Of a stretch of DNA of 5,342 nt, positions 5,188 through 5,342 are shown one piece after another. How positions within the stretch are numbered: position 1 is the stretch's first letter; every line of letters starts with the position of its first letter. The notes under the pieces are model-generated. The model saw only the letters and a list, made by a program, of their open reading frames with translations, was not told where the DNA came from and did no database searches. Both the position numbers and the translations under genes were made by a program. The DNA lies in the NCBI GenBank assembly GCA_023417165.1, contig JAEZGD010000125.1:1-5342 (forward strand), given 5' to 3'. Source of the stretch: Planctomycetota bacterium. Its GTDB lineage: Bacteria; Planctomycetota; Planctomycetia; Pirellulales; Pirellulaceae.

Positions 5188-5342
5188 GCTGAATGACCGT
5201 ATTATACAACTCTTCAAAAGTCCAAAGATGGTCCGTCACCTTTGCCATCATAGAGGCGGTGGGGCGCTTCTTGCCAGCTTTGCCGCTGTCGTCTGCATGG
5301 CGGGTGCGCCACGCGAAATTGTAATACGCGACACACATCGCC
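5180..5342 (-). CDS. Transposase-like protein, C-terminal end (rest outside window)
   Basis: An open frame enters from the right edge and ends at TGA 5182-5180, giving 53-54 visible residues. The reading starts AMCVAYYNFAWRTRH and ends with KVTDHLWTFEELYNTV. The pattern YYNF, basic residues, P-T-A-x-M-x-A-x-V-T-D-H-x-W-x-x-E-E-L is what I associate with the C-terminus of DDE transposases and transposase-derived proteins, where it reads roughly TPAMAAGVTDHVWTxEEL. The catalytic core lies off the window, so whether the gene is intact cannot be judged. Its last 8 bases overlap the start of the EF-Tu-domain gene. A TATAAT on the minus strand (5206 to 5201) falls within it. It could instead be a domesticated transposase-derived protein. 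Confidence 0.6.
   Translation of the reverse strand, partial: AMCVAYYNFAWRTRHADDSGKAGKKRPTASMMAKVTDHLWTFEELYNTVIQHG

Noticed and set aside
5188..5217. The longer start of the EF-Tu-domain protein at 5217
   Set aside because: The extra ten residues lie within the upstream transposase-like frame and precede the TATAAT; ATG 5187 overlaps the upstream stop in the typical coupled arrangement.

Overview
The window is 5.3 kb of moderately GC-rich bacterial DNA carrying seven genes, two of them cut by the window edges. A planctomycete of the Pirellulales type fits best. The reasons are an aminofutalosine (MqnE) menaquinone route, a secreted PQQ-like beta-propeller protein opening with the W-x-Q-F-R-G-x-D-G-x-G motif common in that phylum, frequent lone genes with short or absent Shine-Dalgarno sites, and a lineage-specific HTH protein. 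This assignment is an inference from gene content, not from a marker gene.

Layout from left to right. Positions 1-819 (+) hold the C-terminal three quarters of mqnE, whose start lies outside the window. Positions 873-1688 (+) hold an inositol-monophosphatase-superfamily enzyme, best read as a HisN-type histidinol-phosphatase. Facing it, 1709-2395 (-) encodes an unrecognised protein with an N-terminal helix-turn-helix and a long acidic, proline-rich tail. A 315-base divergent intergenic region (2396-2710) carries a short AT-rich stretch with promoter-like hexamers on both strands, followed by a stem-rich stretch leading into larB (2711-3487, +), the first enzyme of nickel-pincer cofactor synthesis. 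larB ends flush against the end of a convergent PQQ-like beta-propeller gene (3488-4726, -) that has a signal peptide, a good ribosome binding site and a plausible TTGACA promoter.

The right end looks different. Positions 4888-5187 (-) encode a 99-residue protein that is essentially a free-standing copy of translational-GTPase (EF-Tu type) domain 2, with no G domain. Its start codon overlaps by 8 bases the stop of an upstream reading frame (5180-5342, -) whose product resembles the C-terminus of a DDE transposase. This pair looks lower in GC than its neighbours and is followed by a terminator-like stem with a T-run, so it may be an acquired module.

Functionally the left and middle genes are mostly unrelated: menaquinone synthesis, histidine synthesis or phosphate-ester hydrolysis, a DNA-binding protein, nickel-pincer cofactor synthesis and a secreted propeller. 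The most interesting item is the transposase-like/EF-Tu-domain-2 overlap. Second is the potential structured leader of larB. No CRISPR array, tRNA, rRNA or complete mobile element was seen.
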